Positions 14,139-14,276 of a stretch of 14,276 nucleotides of DNA are shown here, piece after piece (positions within the stretch are counted from its first letter, which is position 1; every line of letters starts with the position of its first letter). The position numbers were made by a program, and so were the translations under genes. The stretch is taken from NCBI GenBank assembly GCA_029259835.1, contig JAJDEL010000900.1, positions 1 through 14,276 on the forward strand, written 5' to 3'. This DNA comes from Planctomicrobium sp. (GTDB lineage Bacteria > Planctomycetota > Planctomycetia > Planctomycetales > Planctomycetaceae). The notes under the pieces are model-generated. The model did no database searches. It was not told where the DNA came from and saw nothing but the letters and a program-made list of their open reading frames with translations.

Positions 14139-14276
14139 AATCGTAAGTGGAGCGTGATCACGTGGGTGATCAACTTGCGAACCAACTGAGAATTGAGTGT
14201 CCACTTGGGATGTCGAATATACCCAAAATATGCGCCGCCTGATTTTCCCTCAGTGTGTTGGCTTCGTTTCTCTCTA
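14139..14276. other. Noncoding end region after integrase; possible attachment site
   Basis: These 138 bases carry no convincing gene, tRNA or GC-rich hairpin followed by T-tract. A prophage attachment site often lies beside the integrase, and here it could lie in this stretch, but defining it needs the opposite prophage end. The most notable local pattern is two GTGATCA copies at 14154-14160 and 14166-14172, the first within the palindrome CGTGATCACG (14153-14162). A 7-bp inverted pair, AAGTGGA at 14145-14151 and TCCACTT at 14200-14206, spans the region. Confidence 0.35.
14153..14172. repeat. GTGATCA direct repeat with 10-bp palindrome
   Basis: GTGATCA occurs at 14154-14160 and 14166-14172, twelve bases apart. 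The first copy lies in the perfect palindrome CGTGATCACG (14153-14162). This could be a recombinase arm site or an operator, or chance. Confidence 0.5.

Noticed and set aside
13668..14204. 178-aa open frame on the - strand opposite the integrase
   Set aside because: It lies wholly against the integrase, whose motifs are unmistakable; long antisense frames are expected in GC-rich coding DNA.
14139..14276. tRNA gene as integration target, or rho-independent terminator
   Set aside because: I found no cloverleaf-like arms and no GC-rich hairpin with a T-run.
1..14276. Diversity-generating retroelement, CRISPR array or insertion sequence in the tail region
   Set aside because: No reverse transcriptase, no adenine-variable repeat pair, no regularly spaced repeats and no transposase were seen.

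Overview
This window is a tail-morphogenesis module of a siphovirus-like temperate phage or prophage, followed by a tyrosine integrase. All 16 genes I can support lie on the + strand, almost end to end, with several stop/start overlaps (TAATG at 5152-5156, TGATG at 6664-6668, ATGA at 7391-7394). I see no terminator, tRNA, CRISPR array or insertion sequence. The protein types (a QLYAGR-type fibronectin-like tail protein, a 127-aa small tail protein, a glycosyltransferase-like protein among the tail genes, a PQQ-like propeller at the end, and an integrase with YxxR in place of HxxR) match what I recall of prophages in Planctomycetes. The host assignment is inference; no host housekeeping gene is present to confirm it.

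Layout. Positions 1-1224 hold the head-to-tail interface: the end of a head-closure or connector protein, a probable tail terminator, and an HK97-gp10-like neck protein with an arginine-rich C-terminus. Positions 1241-2143 encode the probable major tail tube protein. Positions 2178-2882 encode a 234-aa protein in the place where tail-assembly chaperones usually lie. Positions 2898-4517 encode the tape measure protein; its 539 residues would suggest a tail of roughly 80 nm. Positions 4526-5774 carry two small proteins and a fibronectin-like tail protein. Positions 5782-6666 encode a family-2-like glycosyltransferase, the most unexpected gene here. Positions 6666-9612 encode three beta-sandwich tail or fibre proteins, one with an internal duplication. 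Positions 9616-11484 encode a large tail-tip or baseplate-hub candidate with two EF-hand/dockerin-like acidic loops. Positions 11496-13162 encode a small distal protein and a PQQ-like beta-propeller, a candidate receptor-binding part. Positions 13206-14138 encode the integrase. The last 138 bases are noncoding and may hold an attachment site, which I cannot define.

Functionally, the first genes would cap the head and close the tail, the tube and tape measure would build the shaft, and the later genes would form the tip and adsorption apparatus. The glycosyltransferase may modify a tail protein or a host glycan. No sheath, lysozyme, holin, terminase or portal gene is in view, so this is part of a larger element. 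The integrase is clearly more GC-rich than the tail genes, consistent with mosaic assembly.
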